A stretch of DNA of 64,000 nt from Kitasatospora sp044457565 (GCF_044457565.1 NZ_JBITGZ010000013.1:136057-200056); one strand, 5' to 3'; positions 16,648-25,368 are shown, numbered from the stretch's first letter. The notes: a model not told the origin generated them from the letters alone. Program-made: numbers and translations.

Positions 16648-17457
16648 ATGGTCCCGAGACACATCTGGCTCGCCACCGCGCTCGCCGCACTGTCGGCCGC
16701 CGCCCCCGCGCAGGACAACTGGGTGGACACCCCGTACGGCCGGACCACGGTCGCCTTCAGCGACAGCTTCCAGCGCCTGGAGCTCGGCCCGGGCCGGACC
16801 TGGGGCTGGCAGACCGGCGCCTACGCCGACTGCGTGAGCAACCCCGCCGACTTCAAGCTCGACCGCCTCACCCCCGACGCGCTCAGCGCCAGCGGCGGCC
16901 GGCTCACCGTGACCGCCACCCCCGCCGACGGCGACAGCTGGAACACCGGCCTGATCACCACCGGCGACTCCTGCGACTCCGGCGGCAACGGCGCCCAGGT
17001 ACGCACCGGCGACCTGCTGCTGGCCCTCGTCCGCCTCCCCGACACCGACAACGGCGCCTGGCCGGCCCTGTGGACCTGGCGCGACGGCCGTAACGAGGTC
17101 GACGTCTTCGAGTGGCACGCCGACCGGCCGGACACCCTGGAGTTCGTCAACCAGGTCCACTCCAGTACCGGCCACTACAGCTCCCCCGACATCGGCCCCG
17201 GCCGGCTGCTCTACGTCGGCGTGCGCCTCGGCTCCGACAACACCACCTGGTACCTCGGCACCGCGCCGGACCGGCTGGCAGCGGTGTACGCCGACCACAC
17301 CGGGGTCGGCGACGACTTCGCGGCGTTCCCCATCCTAAGTCTGTCCGTCAACAACGGCATGTACCACGCCGCGCCCACCACCGCCGAGCCCTCCACCCTC
17401 GGCGTGGACGAGATCACCATCTACCGGCCGGCCCCCGCGAACCTGCCGAACGCCTGA
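16648..17457 (+). CDS. secreted GH16-like glycoside hydrolase
   Basis: A 269-aa protein with a signal peptide (AALSAAAPAQ) and a concanavalin-like beta-jelly-roll. The active-site signature E150-V-D152-V-F-E155 fits the GH16 ExDxxE pattern of beta-glucanases and related beta-glycan hydrolases. I chose the ATG at 16648 because GAGGT lies five bases upstream; a GTG at 16636 would add four residues. It follows the sortase by about 130 bases on the same strand and converges on the GT2 gene. That suggests, without proof, that it trims a beta-linked glycan made there. Substrate specificity cannot be read from the sequence. Confidence 0.75.
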   Translation: MVPRHIWLATALAALSAAAPAQDNWVDTPYGRTTVAFSDSFQRLELGPGRTWGWQTGAYADCVSNPADFKLDRLTPDALSASGGRLTVTATPADGDSWNTGLITTGDSCDSGGNGAQVRTGDLLLALVRLPDTDNGAWPALWTWRDGRNEVDVFEWHADRPDTLEFVNQVHSSTGHYSSPDIGPGRLLYVGVRLGSDNTTWYLGTAPDRLAAVYADHTGVGDDFAAFPILSLSVNNGMYHAAPTTAEPSTLGVDEITIYRPAPANLPNA

Positions 17458-17493
17458 CGGGCGGCGCACCCCCGGTGGGGTCCACCGCCCGTC
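17456..17493. terminator. bidirectional terminator between GH16 and GT2 genes
   Basis: GACGGGCGG (17456-17464) pairs with CCGCCCGTC (17485-17493), with an inner ACCCC/GGGGT pairing. It lies between two converging genes. Confidence 0.7.
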
Positions 17494-17517
17494 CACGAGC
17501 TGGCGCCCGCCCTCGCG

Positions 17518-18900
17518 TCAGCGCTCGGCGACCACCACGGCCGCCACACCGACGCCCAGCTCGGCGTTGCGGCGGGTCTTCGCCCAGCCGTTGCGGCCGT
17601 TGCTCAGCCGCACCAGGGCCCGCCAGGTGGCCAGGCAGTACAGCCAGATGTAGACGGTGTAGGCCATTCCCCAGCCGAGGCTGCGCCAGAACCCCACGCC
17701 GCGTTCGCACTTGCGCCAGTACAGCGGCCCCCAGAGGGTGAACTGGATCGCGCTGAGCACCAGGTAGGCCGCCAGCAGGCCCCAGCCGCCCTGCTCCAGG
17801 AACTGGCCGATCACCTCGGGGTGGGCGGCGTAGCGCAGCGCCAGCATGGCGATCAGCACCGGGTAGACCACGCTGCCGAACAGCTGCATCCAGGGCTGGA
17901 ACAGGCAGTAGGAGATCTCCAGTACGCCGAGCGTGGTCAGCTTGGAGGAGCGCCAGACCTTCGGCAGGTAGCGCATGCACTGCATCGAGCCCTGCCCCCA
18001 GCGCGCCCGCTGGGTCAGCAGCAACCGGGCGTTCCAGAGCGCCTCCTGGTCCACCCAGGTGTCCCGGGTGAACGCGGTCTGCCAGCCGCCCAGGCGCAGG
18101 TGCAGGCCCAGCTCGAAGTCCTCCAGCAGCGAGCCGCGCCACGGGCCGCCGCCGGGCTCGCTGATCCCCCGCAGCGCACTGAGCCGCGTGAACTGGCCGT
18201 TGCCGCCCAGCGCCACGGTGCGGGTGATCCGGCGGCCCAGCTGCATGGCCGGGATGGTGGTGCGGAACTCCAGGTCCTGCATCCGGACCAGGGTCCGGGC
18301 CGCCAGGTTGCGCAGCCGTCCGGCGCCCGGCACCGGCGAGCGGTCGTCCCGGTTGCCCATCCGGACCTCGATCTGGACGGCCGCCACCTCCGGGTCGCCG
18401 AACAGGTGGTCGGCGGCGATCACCTCCAGGCAGCCCGGGGCGGGAATCCCGTCCGCGTCGAACACCCCGACGACCACGCGCTCGGGCGAGATGCCCTCGG
18501 GGAGCCACTCGTTGAGCGCCAGGTACGCGGCGTTCAGCGCCTCGCCCTTGCCGGTACGGGCCTCGGGCAGGCAGCGCCGCACCAGGTGGACGTGCGGGTC
18601 GCCGGCCGCCTCGGTGCGGATCACCTCGGCGGTGGCGTCGACCGAGGCGTCGTCGATCAGCCACAGGTGCATGCCCGGGAACTGCGAGCGCAGCCGCCCC
18701 AGCGTGTCGCCGATCACCGCCGCCTCGTCCCGGCAGGGCACGAAGGCGTGCCAGTCGAACCCGCTCGCGTCGCCCGGCTGCCCGGGCCGGCTGCGCAGGA
18801 AGGGGATCGCGATCGCGGCCAGATAGGCGACGAAGGCACTGCCCAGGATCAGGGACAGGGCCATGCCGAGACTGACCAGCGTGCCGCTGGACTCACTCAC
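17518..18900 (-). CDS. processive GT2 family membrane glycosyltransferase
   Basis: A 460-aa inverting glycosyltransferase embedded in the membrane. One helix precedes the GT-A domain and several follow (~345-450). Motifs match processive synthases of the cellulose/poly-GlcNAc/hyaluronan type: D148-A-D150, E260-D261 in LLEDFELGL, and Q297-R-A-R-W301. The GTG start overlaps the end of the exosortase gene (stop at 18893) and has GGAGG ten bases upstream, so translation is probably coupled. With the UDP-GlcNAc epimerase upstream, a plausible donor is UDP-ManNAc or UDP-GlcNAc, but this is inference. It is the last gene of a five-gene cluster. Confidence 0.88.
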   Translation of the reverse strand: MSESSGTLVSLGMALSLILGSAFVAYLAAIAIPFLRSRPGQPGDASGFDWHAFVPCRDEAAVIGDTLGRLRSQFPGMHLWLIDDASVDATAEVIRTEAAGDPHVHLVRRCLPEARTGKGEALNAAYLALNEWLPEGISPERVVVGVFDADGIPAPGCLEVIAADHLFGDPEVAAVQIEVRMGNRDDRSPVPGAGRLRNLAARTLVRMQDLEFRTTIPAMQLGRRITRTVALGGNGQFTRLSALRGISEPGGGPWRGSLLEDFELGLHLRLGGWQTAFTRDTWVDQEALWNARLLLTQRARWGQGSMQCMRYLPKVWRSSKLTTLGVLEISYCLFQPWMQLFGSVVYPVLIAMLALRYAAHPEVIGQFLEQGGWGLLAAYLVLSAIQFTLWGPLYWRKCERGVGFWRSLGWGMAYTVYIWLYCLATWRALVRLSNGRNGWAKTRRNAELGVGVAAVVVAER

Positions 18901-19504
18901 CTCGGGTACCTCCGTGGGCGTGGGCGCTCCGGCGCCCGGCGCCGGTACGCGAGACGAGCAGGAAGAAGACGGCGACCGCGACGACCGCCCCGGCGCTGGT
19001 GACGACCGAGCCGACCAGCAGGTGCGACCAGCCGTAGCCGTGGTTGAGACCCCACTCGTGGGTGGCGTAGGCGATCAGCAGCAGCCGCAGCTGGTTGACC
19101 AGGAAGAGGATCGCGGCCGCGAAGCCGACCCCGGCCAGCACCCGGCCGATCCGGAACCGCCTGAAGCTGATCACGACCCCGGCCAGTGCGAGGAAGGGTG
19201 CGATCACCACGGCCGCGGTGCAGTCGCTGGTGATCCGCAGGCCCTCCATCCGCCAGGTGTGGGCGTCGAAGAACACGGCCGCGAAGCGGGGCACCACCTC
19301 GACCTCGCCGCCGAGGCCAAGGTGGATCACGGGGCCCGCGACGACGGCCTCCAGCGACCGGAACCGGTCGTTGAAGACCAGCAGCAGCAGCGCCCCCAGG
19401 ATCAGCAGCCCGGACAGGAACAGCCGGAAGGACCGGGCCGCGCTGGTGCGCGGTCCGGTCCCCGGGTCGGGCTGTCGCCTGGCCGGGCTGTCGACGTCAG
19501 CCAT
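18893..19504 (-). CDS. exosortase/archaeosortase family transpeptidase
   Basis: A 203-aa multi-pass membrane protein. The exosortase triad is complete and correctly spaced: C95 in SDCTAAVVIAPF, R140 in NQLRLLLIAY and H161 in GWSHLL. Exosortases cut and re-anchor proteins bearing a C-terminal signal made of a short motif, a hydrophobic helix and a basic tail. The ATG at 19504 overlaps the stop codon of the 53-aa LAATG protein gene, and its own end overlaps the glycosyltransferase, so the three are likely translated together. I recall actinobacterial exosortase branches found with glycosyltransferases, but cannot name the subtype with confidence. Confidence 0.88.
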   Translation of the reverse strand: MADVDSPARRQPDPGTGPRTSAARSFRLFLSGLLILGALLLLVFNDRFRSLEAVVAGPVIHLGLGGEVEVVPRFAAVFFDAHTWRMEGLRITSDCTAAVVIAPFLALAGVVISFRRFRIGRVLAGVGFAAAILFLVNQLRLLLIAYATHEWGLNHGYGWSHLLVGSVVTSAGAVVAVAVFFLLVSRTGAGRRSAHAHGGTRGE

Positions 19505-19658
19505 TCTCGCGGCGGTGGTGCGCGACCCTCGTCAGCAGCGCGCCGGAGACGGCCAGCAGCAGGGCCAGCAGGACGAGCATGACGGAGTTGCCGCTACCGG
19601 TCGCGGCGAGCGCGCCGCCGGCAGCAGCGCCGCCACCGCCTACGGATGGACGGTACAC
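19497..19658 (-). CDS. 53-aa LAATG-motif small membrane protein
   Basis: A tiny gene inside the cluster. The GTG at 19658 has GGAGG six bases upstream; it overlaps the end of the epimerase gene by 19 bases and the exosortase ATG by 8. The product is a Gly/Ala-rich N-terminus, LAATG at about residues 22-26, one ~20-residue hydrophobic helix, and an RVAHHRRENG tail. That is a textbook sorting signal with almost no protein in front of it and no signal peptide. It could be a substrate of the class E sortase or the exosortase, or an accessory subunit of the exosortase. No function is established. Confidence 0.8.
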   Translation of the reverse strand: MYRPSVGGGGAAAGGALAATGSGNSVMLVLLALLLAVSGALLTRVAHHRRENG

Positions 19659-21007
19659 AGGGTGCCTCCAGTGAGGTGAGGGGTTGTGGGGGGAGAGGGA
19701 ACTGCGAACGGGGCCCGGCGTGCGCCCGCGACGAGCACCCCCGCTATCGAGGGCGCCGGGAGGGCGAAGGCCCGGCGTCCCGGGCGTGGCCCGGTGCCGG
19801 CCTGCGGCGGGTGAGCGGCCCCGGGAACCGCGGGCACCTCGGCCGCCACGGGGATCCGGACGCCCCCGGGAATCCGGGCGACCCCGGGGAGCTGACCGGC
19901 CGTCCGGGCCTTCCGGTCGGCGAGCGCCAGCGTCAGCGCGACGATCCGCTCGCCCGCCCGGCCGTCCCCGAACGGGGAGGGCCGGGCCGCCAGCCGGGCC
20001 GGCAACGCGGTGTCGGCGATCAGCGCCCTGGCGAGCCGGCCGATCTCCGGCCCGGGGCGCAGGAGCGTAGCGAAGCCCGCCTCGACGGCCTCCGGACGCT
20101 CGGTGCTGTTGCGCACCACGATCAGCGGCTTCTTCAGCACGGTGCACTCCTCCTGGACTCCGCCGGAGTCGGAGACCAGCAGCCGGGCGTGCAACGCCAG
20201 GCCCAGGAAGGCGGCGTGGTCGACCGGGTCGACCACGTGCAGCCGCGCCAGCTCGGCCGACAGGCCGTGCCGCGCCGCGCACCCCCGGGTGCGGGGGTGC
20301 GCGGGGAAGACCACCGGCAGGTCGAGCCCGGCGAGTTCGGCGAGGATGACCCGCAGCCGCCGCGGGTCATCCGTGTTCTCCGGCCGGTGCAGGGTGGCGA
20401 GCACGTACCCGTCGGCGTGCAGCCCGTACCGGCGCAGCAGCGCGGCGGCCTGCCGCGGTCCGGGCACCGAGTCGGCGACCGCCTCGACGACGGTGTTGCC
20501 GGTGAGGTGGATCCGGTGGTCGGGCACGCCCTCCGCCCTCAGGTTGGCCGCTGCGCCGGCGGTCGGCGCGCAGTGCGCGTCGGCGAGCACGCCGACCACC
20601 TGACGGTTGATCTCCTCCGGCATGGCCCGGTCCCGTGACCGCAGCCCCGCCTCCACGTGCACCACCGGCACGCCGTGGTAGTGGGCGGCCTGCGCGCCCG
20701 CCGAGGTGGTGTTGGTGTCACCCTGCACCACCACGGCGGCCGGCGGGTCGGCGGCGAACAGGTCCGACAGTGCGGAGATCATGTCCCCGACCTGCCGGCC
20801 CCTGGCAGCGCCGCCGATCCCGCTGAGGCGGGTGTGCGGCGGCGCCAGCCGCAGCCCTCGGAAGACTCCGTCGGCGAGGGCCTCGTCGTAGTGCTGGCCG
20901 GTGTAGACGACCCGGCCCCGGTCACCGAGGCCGCGGACGACGCCCGCCAGCTTGACGATCTCCGGCCGCGTCCCGAGCACGACGGCCACCGTTGCGGCGC
21001 TGCCCAT
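19640..21007 (-). CDS. wecB: UDP-N-acetylglucosamine 2-epimerase (non-hydrolysing)
   Basis: A 455-aa cytosolic enzyme that converts UDP-GlcNAc to UDP-ManNAc. Family motifs are present: VLGTRPEIVKL at the start, VQGDTNT, HVEAGLRS, LTGNTVVEAV, TLHRPENTD and SDSGGVQEE. The family is usually about 375 residues; here an extra Pro/Ala/Arg-rich tail of ~75 residues (after ADRKARTA) runs into the next small gene with a 19-base overlap. It starts 22 bases after the stop of the secreted-protein gene, so the two are one transcription unit. The role is probably to supply an amino-sugar donor to the GT2 enzyme; the symbol reflects the family only. Confidence 0.9.
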   Translation of the reverse strand: MGSAATVAVVLGTRPEIVKLAGVVRGLGDRGRVVYTGQHYDEALADGVFRGLRLAPPHTRLSGIGGAARGRQVGDMISALSDLFAADPPAAVVVQGDTNTTSAGAQAAHYHGVPVVHVEAGLRSRDRAMPEEINRQVVGVLADAHCAPTAGAAANLRAEGVPDHRIHLTGNTVVEAVADSVPGPRQAAALLRRYGLHADGYVLATLHRPENTDDPRRLRVILAELAGLDLPVVFPAHPRTRGCAARHGLSAELARLHVVDPVDHAAFLGLALHARLLVSDSGGVQEECTVLKKPLIVVRNSTERPEAVEAGFATLLRPGPEIGRLARALIADTALPARLAARPSPFGDGRAGERIVALTLALADRKARTAGQLPGVARIPGGVRIPVAAEVPAVPGAAHPPQAGTGPRPGRRAFALPAPSIAGVLVAGARRAPFAVPSPPTTPHLTGGTLCTVHP

Positions 21008-21028
21008 GGTGTCGGCCCGCCCTCGGCC

Positions 21029-21592
21029 TCAGGCCAGCTCGATGCGGCGCCGGCGCCACAGGAAGAAGCCGACGGCGGCGGGCGCCGCGACCGCCGCCAT
21101 GCCGCCGACGACCTTGGGCGAGGCGATCGGTACCGGCTGGCCGCAGTCGACCTTGAACTCCTTGTGCTTCTCGCCCCGGCCGTCACCCAGGATCGCCACG
21201 TACGTGCCCGACAGGTTCCCGTCGGTGTTGAGCGGGCCGGAGATGTCCTGCCCCTGGTGGTCGGTCGCGGTGAAGGTGGCCGTACCGCCCGCGACGGCGG
21301 CGCCGTGCTGGCCGAACGTCCCCGGGTGGATCGTCCAGTTCAGCTCCTCGTCGGCCTTGAAGTCGAAGGCCTCTACGTAGAACTCAGACACCTTCGACTC
21401 GTTGCGGTGGTCGTCCACCGGAGTCGTCAGCATATGGATCTTGATGTTGCCGCCCTCGCCCCTACCGCCGCCGTGGCCGCCCTGGCCACCATCGGCGGAG
21501 GCGGGAGCCGCCGCCACCCATCCACCCATGGAGAAGAGCAGCGCTGCCACCGGCACCGCCACTGAAGTCTTTCGCACCACCGAACAGGACAT
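21029..21592 (-). CDS. exported protein with C-terminal membrane/Arg tail
   Basis: A 187-aa protein and first gene of the exosortase cluster. AGGAGG is 11 bases before the ATG. It has a signal peptide ending near APASA, then a Gly/His-rich segment. A beta-rich extracellular domain of roughly 110 residues has a single Cys late in it. The C-terminus reads VPIASPK, a ~18-residue hydrophobic helix and RRRRIELA. The tail has the layout of an exosortase target, but without a motif I recognise (no PEP, no LPXTG). This makes it the best candidate substrate for the exosortase encoded downstream. No enzymatic motif was seen. Confidence 0.85.
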   Translation of the reverse strand: MSCSVVRKTSVAVPVAALLFSMGGWVAAAPASADGGQGGHGGGRGEGGNIKIHMLTTPVDDHRNESKVSEFYVEAFDFKADEELNWTIHPGTFGQHGAAVAGGTATFTATDHQGQDISGPLNTDGNLSGTYVAILGDGRGEKHKEFKVDCGQPVPIASPKVVGGMAAVAAPAAVGFFLWRRRRIELA

Positions 21593-21775
21593 GCTGAAAC
21601 CGACCTCCTGGACCCGCGACCGAGCCGGTGAGCGAAGCGCTCCAACCGGATGGTGCCGTCAGCACCACAAGTAAGAATTCACCACAAATGGCGACATCCA
21701 TCGGATTTACCCACCAGTGCCACCCCATTGGCTCCCCGAATCACTCCCCCGCAGGAGCCGCCCCGCAGACGCAGC
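21593..21775 (-). promoter_or_regulatory. promoter region of the exosortase cluster
   Basis: The AT-richest part (21660-21700) holds two direct repeats of TTGTGGTG on the minus strand (complements of 21663-21670 and 21680-21687), 17 bases apart. They could form a -35 element plus operator. This is a tentative placement. Confidence 0.35.
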
Positions 21776-21811
21776 GGCGCCCGGCCGGTCCAGGAGGACC
21801 AACCGGGCGCC
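21776..21811. terminator. terminator downstream of glnA2
   Basis: GGCGCCCGG (21776-21784) pairs with CCGGGCGCC (21803-21811), with an inner GGTCC/GGACC stem. It lies 23 bases beyond the glnA2 stop codon. Confidence 0.75.
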
Positions 21812-21833
21812 ACTACGGGGACTTGACGTGACG

Positions 21834-23195
21834 TCAGAGCACCTGGAGGTTCTTGCGGAGCTCGAAGGGCGTGACCTCGGAGCGGTACTCCTCCCACTCC
21901 TGACGCTTGTTCCGGAGGAAGAAGTCGAAGACGTGTTCACCCAGGGTCTCGGCGACCAGCTCGCTGCGCTGCATGAGGTCGATGGCCTCGCCGAGGTTCT
22001 GCGGCATGGGCTGAATGCCCATCGCCCGGCGCTCGGCGTCGGACAGTGCCCAGACGTCGTCGTCGGCGCCGGCCGGGAGCTCGTAGCCCTCCTCGATGCC
22101 CTTGAGGCCGGCCGCCAGGGTGACGGCGTAGGCGAGGTAGGGGTTGCAGCCGGTGTCCAGCGAGCGGACCTCGATGCGGGTGGAGCCCTGCTTGCCGGGC
22201 TTGTACATCGGGACGCGGATCAGCGCCGAGCGGTTGTTGTGGCCCCAGCAGATGTACGAGGGCGCCTCGCCGCCCGCGCCGGCGGTGCGCTGCGAGCCAC
22301 CCCAGATCCGCTTGTAGGAGTTGACCCACTGGTTGGTGACGGCGGCCGTCTCGGCGGCGTGCCTGAGCAGGCCGGCGATGAAGGAGCGGCCGACCTTGGA
22401 GAGCTGGTACTCCGCGCCCGACTCGTGGAAGGCGTTGCGGTCGCCCTCGAAGAGCGACAGGTGGGTGTGCATGCCCGAGCCGGGGTGGTCGGAGAAGGGC
22501 TTGGGCATGAAGCTGGCGTGCACGCCCTGCTCCAGCGCGACCTCCTTCATGACCAGGCGGAAGGTCATGATGTTGTCGGCGGTGGAGAGCGCGTCGGCGT
22601 AGCGCAGGTCGATCTCCTGCTGGCCGGGGGCGCCCTCGTGGTGGGAGAACTCCACCGAGATGCCCATCGACTCCAGCATGGTGATCGCCTGGCGGCGGAA
22701 GTCGTGGCCCACCCCGCGCGGGGTGTGGTCGAAGTACCCGGACTGGTCGGCGGGGATCGGCGGGGTGCCGTCACCGGGGAGGTTCTTCAGCAGGAAGAAC
22801 TCGATCTCCGGGTGGGTGTAGAAGGTGAAACCGAGGGCCGAGGCCTTCTCCAGGGTGCGCTTGAGCACGAAGCGCGGGTCGGCGTAGGAGGGGGAGCCGT
22901 CCGGCATCATGATGTCGCAGAACATCCGGGCGGTGCCCGGGGTCTCCGAGCGCCAGGGCAGGATCTGGAACGTGGTCGGGTCCGGCTTCGCGATCATGTC
23001 GGACTCGTAGACCCGGGCGAAGCCCTCGATCGCGGAGCCGTCGAAGCCGATGCCCTCCTCGAAGGCCTGCTCCAGCTCGGCGGGAGCCACGGCGACCGAC
23101 TTCAGGAACCCGAGCACATCGGTGAACCACAGCCGGACAAAACGGATGTCACGCTCTTCGAGCGTGCGAAGCACGAACTCCTGCTGCTTGCCCAT
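21834..23195 (-). CDS. glnA2: glutamine synthetase-like protein GlnA2
   Basis: A 453-aa glutamine-synthetase fold protein. The ATG at 23195 (GAGGTGA upstream) gives MGKQQEFVLRTLEERDIRF. Active-site segments are present: EIEFFLL, SHHEGAPGQQEIDLRYADAL, GSGMHTHLSL and NNRSALIRVP. Where GSI-beta enzymes have the adenylylation loop NLYDLP, this protein reads DDVWALSDAERR with no tyrosine, so GlnE cannot modify it there. Sequence and length match Streptomyces GlnA2, which I recall being assigned a gamma-glutamylpolyamine synthetase role rather than ammonium assimilation. It is monocistronic with its own terminator. Confidence 0.93.
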   Translation of the reverse strand: MGKQQEFVLRTLEERDIRFVRLWFTDVLGFLKSVAVAPAELEQAFEEGIGFDGSAIEGFARVYESDMIAKPDPTTFQILPWRSETPGTARMFCDIMMPDGSPSYADPRFVLKRTLEKASALGFTFYTHPEIEFFLLKNLPGDGTPPIPADQSGYFDHTPRGVGHDFRRQAITMLESMGISVEFSHHEGAPGQQEIDLRYADALSTADNIMTFRLVMKEVALEQGVHASFMPKPFSDHPGSGMHTHLSLFEGDRNAFHESGAEYQLSKVGRSFIAGLLRHAAETAAVTNQWVNSYKRIWGGSQRTAGAGGEAPSYICWGHNNRSALIRVPMYKPGKQGSTRIEVRSLDTGCNPYLAYAVTLAAGLKGIEEGYELPAGADDDVWALSDAERRAMGIQPMPQNLGEAIDLMQRSELVAETLGEHVFDFFLRNKRQEWEEYRSEVTPFELRKNLQVL

Positions 23196-23507
23196 GGGGA
23201 CAGTCTCACCTCTGCTCTTTACGTTCGTGTTACGCCCGAAAGCGGCTCCGGGGGCGGCTCGGGAAACGGACCGGGCGGGTGGCCGGGTACGCACCGGAGG
23301 ACGACTCGGGAGCGGCTGCCCCCATCATGGCGGATCACCGCCGGGAAACCGACACCCGGGCGGGCGCACCGCCGGGCGGAGCCGGCTCAGGGACGGCCTG
23401 CGGGCCACTCGCGGACGGGCCCCGGGACGGCCCGTGGGCGGCGGGGAAGCGGCGGCACGGGAACCCCGCCCGAGACATAGCGTCAGATAGACGATTACAC
23501 TCGGGGC
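23196..23507. other. divergent intergenic region glnA2/nadE
   Basis: About 310 bases carrying the promoters of both genes. I see no small gene, riboswitch or clear operator. Confidence 0.5.
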
Positions 23508-25277
23508 ATGCCCAATCTCCGTCTCGCCCTGAGCCAGATCGACCCCACCGTCGGTGACCTCGCGCGCAACGCCGAGGAGGTGGTGCGCCGGACCAGGCAG
23601 GCCGCCGGAGCAGGCGCCCAGCTGGTCGCCTTCCCCGAACTGGTGCTGACCGGGTACCCGGTCGAGGACCTCGCGCTGCGCAGTTCCTTCGTCGAGGCCT
23701 CCAGGACCGCGCTGGTCGAACTGGCCGCAAGGCTGGCGGAGGAGGGCCTGGGCGAGCTGCCCGTCGTCCTCGGCTACCTCGGGCGTTCCGAGCACGCCTC
23801 CGCCAAGCTGGGCCGCCCGGCCGGCTCGCCGCAGAACTGCGCCGCCGTGCTGCACCGCGGCGAGGTGGTCACCCGCTTCGCCAAGCACCACCTGCCCAAC
23901 TACGGGGTCTTCGACGAGTACCGCTACTTCGTCCCCGGCGACCAGCTGACCGTGGTGCGGCTGCACGGCGTGGACGTGGCACTGGCCATCTGCGAGGACA
24001 TCTGGCAGGACGGCGGCCGGGTCGCCGCGGCCCGCGAGGTCGCCGCCGGGCTGCTGCTGGTGATCAACGGCTCGCCGTACGAGCGCAACAAGGACGACGT
24101 CCGGCTGGAGCTGGTGCGGCGCCGGGCGGCCGAGGCCGGCTGCACCCTCGCGTACGTCAACATGGTCGGCGCTCAGGACGAGCTGGTCTTCGACGGCGAC
24201 TCGATCGTGGTCGGCGCGGACGGCGAGGTGCTGGCCAGGGCGCCGCAGTTCGAGGAGCGGCTGCTGGTCCTCGATCTCGACCTGCCGGCGGCGGACTCCA
24301 ACCACACCGACGGCCTGCTGCTGAGCGACGGGCTGCACCTGGTCCGCGCCGAGCTGGACGACGAGGTGGCCGAGGCCGCCACCGGCGGGCCGGACGAGCC
24401 CGGCGCGGCGGCGGAGATCGCTCCCAGGCTCTCCGACGAGGCCGAGATCTACGCGGCGCTGGTCTCCGGCACCCGGGCGTACGTCCGCAAGAACGGCTTC
24501 GAGTCGGTGCTGATCGGCCTCTCCGGCGGCATCGACTCCGCCCTGGTGGCGGCCATCGCGGTGGACGCGATCGGCGCCGAGAACGTGCACTGCGTCTCGA
24601 TGCCCAGCCGGTACTCCTCCCAGCACTCGCGCGACGACGCCGCCGAGCTGGCCCGCCGCACCGGACTGAACTTCCGTACCGTGCCGATCGCGCCGATGTT
24701 CGACGCCTACATGGCCGCACTGAACCTGACCGGGCTGGCGGAGGAGAACCTGCAGTCCCGGCTGCGCGGGACGCTGCTGATGGCGATCTCCAACCAGGAG
24801 GGACACATCGTGCTCGCGCCGGGCAACAAGAGCGAGCTGGCGGTGGGCTACTCGACGCTGTACGGCGACTCGGTGGGCGCGTACGGGCCGATCAAGGACG
24901 TCTACAAGTCGCTGATCTTCCGGCTGGCGCGCTGGCGCAACGAGGTGGCCGAGGAGCGCGGCGAGGTGCCGCCGATCCCGGAGAACACCATCTCCAAGCC
25001 GCCGTCCGCCGAGCTGCGGCCCGACCAGGTCGACAGCGACTCGCTGCCGGACTACGACCTGCTGGACACCGTGCTCGACCTCTATGTCGAGGGCGACCAG
25101 GGCCGGGACGCGATCGTGGCGGCCGGGTTCGACGCCGACGTGGTGGACCGCATCGTCCGGCTGGTGGACACCGCCGAGTACAAGCGCCGGCAGTACCCGC
25201 CGGGCCCGAAGATCTCCGCCAAGGGCTTCGGCCGCGACCGCCGGCTGCCGATCACCAACCGCTGGCGCCGGGGCTGA
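23508..25277 (+). CDS. nadE: glutamine-dependent NAD+ synthetase
   Basis: A 589-aa two-domain enzyme for the last step of NAD synthesis (deamido-NAD + Gln + ATP to NAD). The N-terminal nitrilase-like glutaminase domain has the triad E44 (FPELVLTGYP), K126 (FAKHHLPNYGVFDE) and C162 (AICEDIW). The C-terminal synthetase domain starts with the ATP loop S339-GGID-S344 and continues through APGNKSELAVGY. Length is as expected for the glutamine-dependent form. The ATG at 23508 is the only sensible start. It stands alone between the glnA2 promoter region and a convergent membrane gene. Confidence 0.97.
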   Translation: MPNLRLALSQIDPTVGDLARNAEEVVRRTRQAAGAGAQLVAFPELVLTGYPVEDLALRSSFVEASRTALVELAARLAEEGLGELPVVLGYLGRSEHASAKLGRPAGSPQNCAAVLHRGEVVTRFAKHHLPNYGVFDEYRYFVPGDQLTVVRLHGVDVALAICEDIWQDGGRVAAAREVAAGLLLVINGSPYERNKDDVRLELVRRRAAEAGCTLAYVNMVGAQDELVFDGDSIVVGADGEVLARAPQFEERLLVLDLDLPAADSNHTDGLLLSDGLHLVRAELDDEVAEAATGGPDEPGAAAEIAPRLSDEAEIYAALVSGTRAYVRKNGFESVLIGLSGGIDSALVAAIAVDAIGAENVHCVSMPSRYSSQHSRDDAAELARRTGLNFRTVPIAPMFDAYMAALNLTGLAEENLQSRLRGTLLMAISNQEGHIVLAPGNKSELAVGYSTLYGDSVGAYGPIKDVYKSLIFRLARWRNEVAEERGEVPPIPENTISKPPSAELRPDQVDSDSLPDYDLLDTVLDLYVEGDQGRDAIVAAGFDADVVDRIVRLVDTAEYKRRQYPPGPKISAKGFGRDRRLPITNRWRRG

Positions 25278-25301
25278 CCCGGCCGGCCGGGCGGCGCGGC
25301 G

Positions 25302-25328
25302 GGGGCCACTGCGGACCGGAGTGGCCCC
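25302..25328. terminator. bidirectional terminator between nadE and EEP gene
   Basis: GGGGCCACT (25302-25310) pairs with AGTGGCCCC (25320-25328) around a 9-base loop, between convergent genes. Confidence 0.65.
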
Positions 25329-25368
25329 GCGCCGGCGCCAGGAGGCCCGGGGCCGGCGGGCGTGCGCG

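Noticed and set aside
13452..16748. A long minus-strand frame across glnE and the sortase
   Set aside because: It crosses two well-supported genes in a different frame and is Arg/Pro-rich without motifs.
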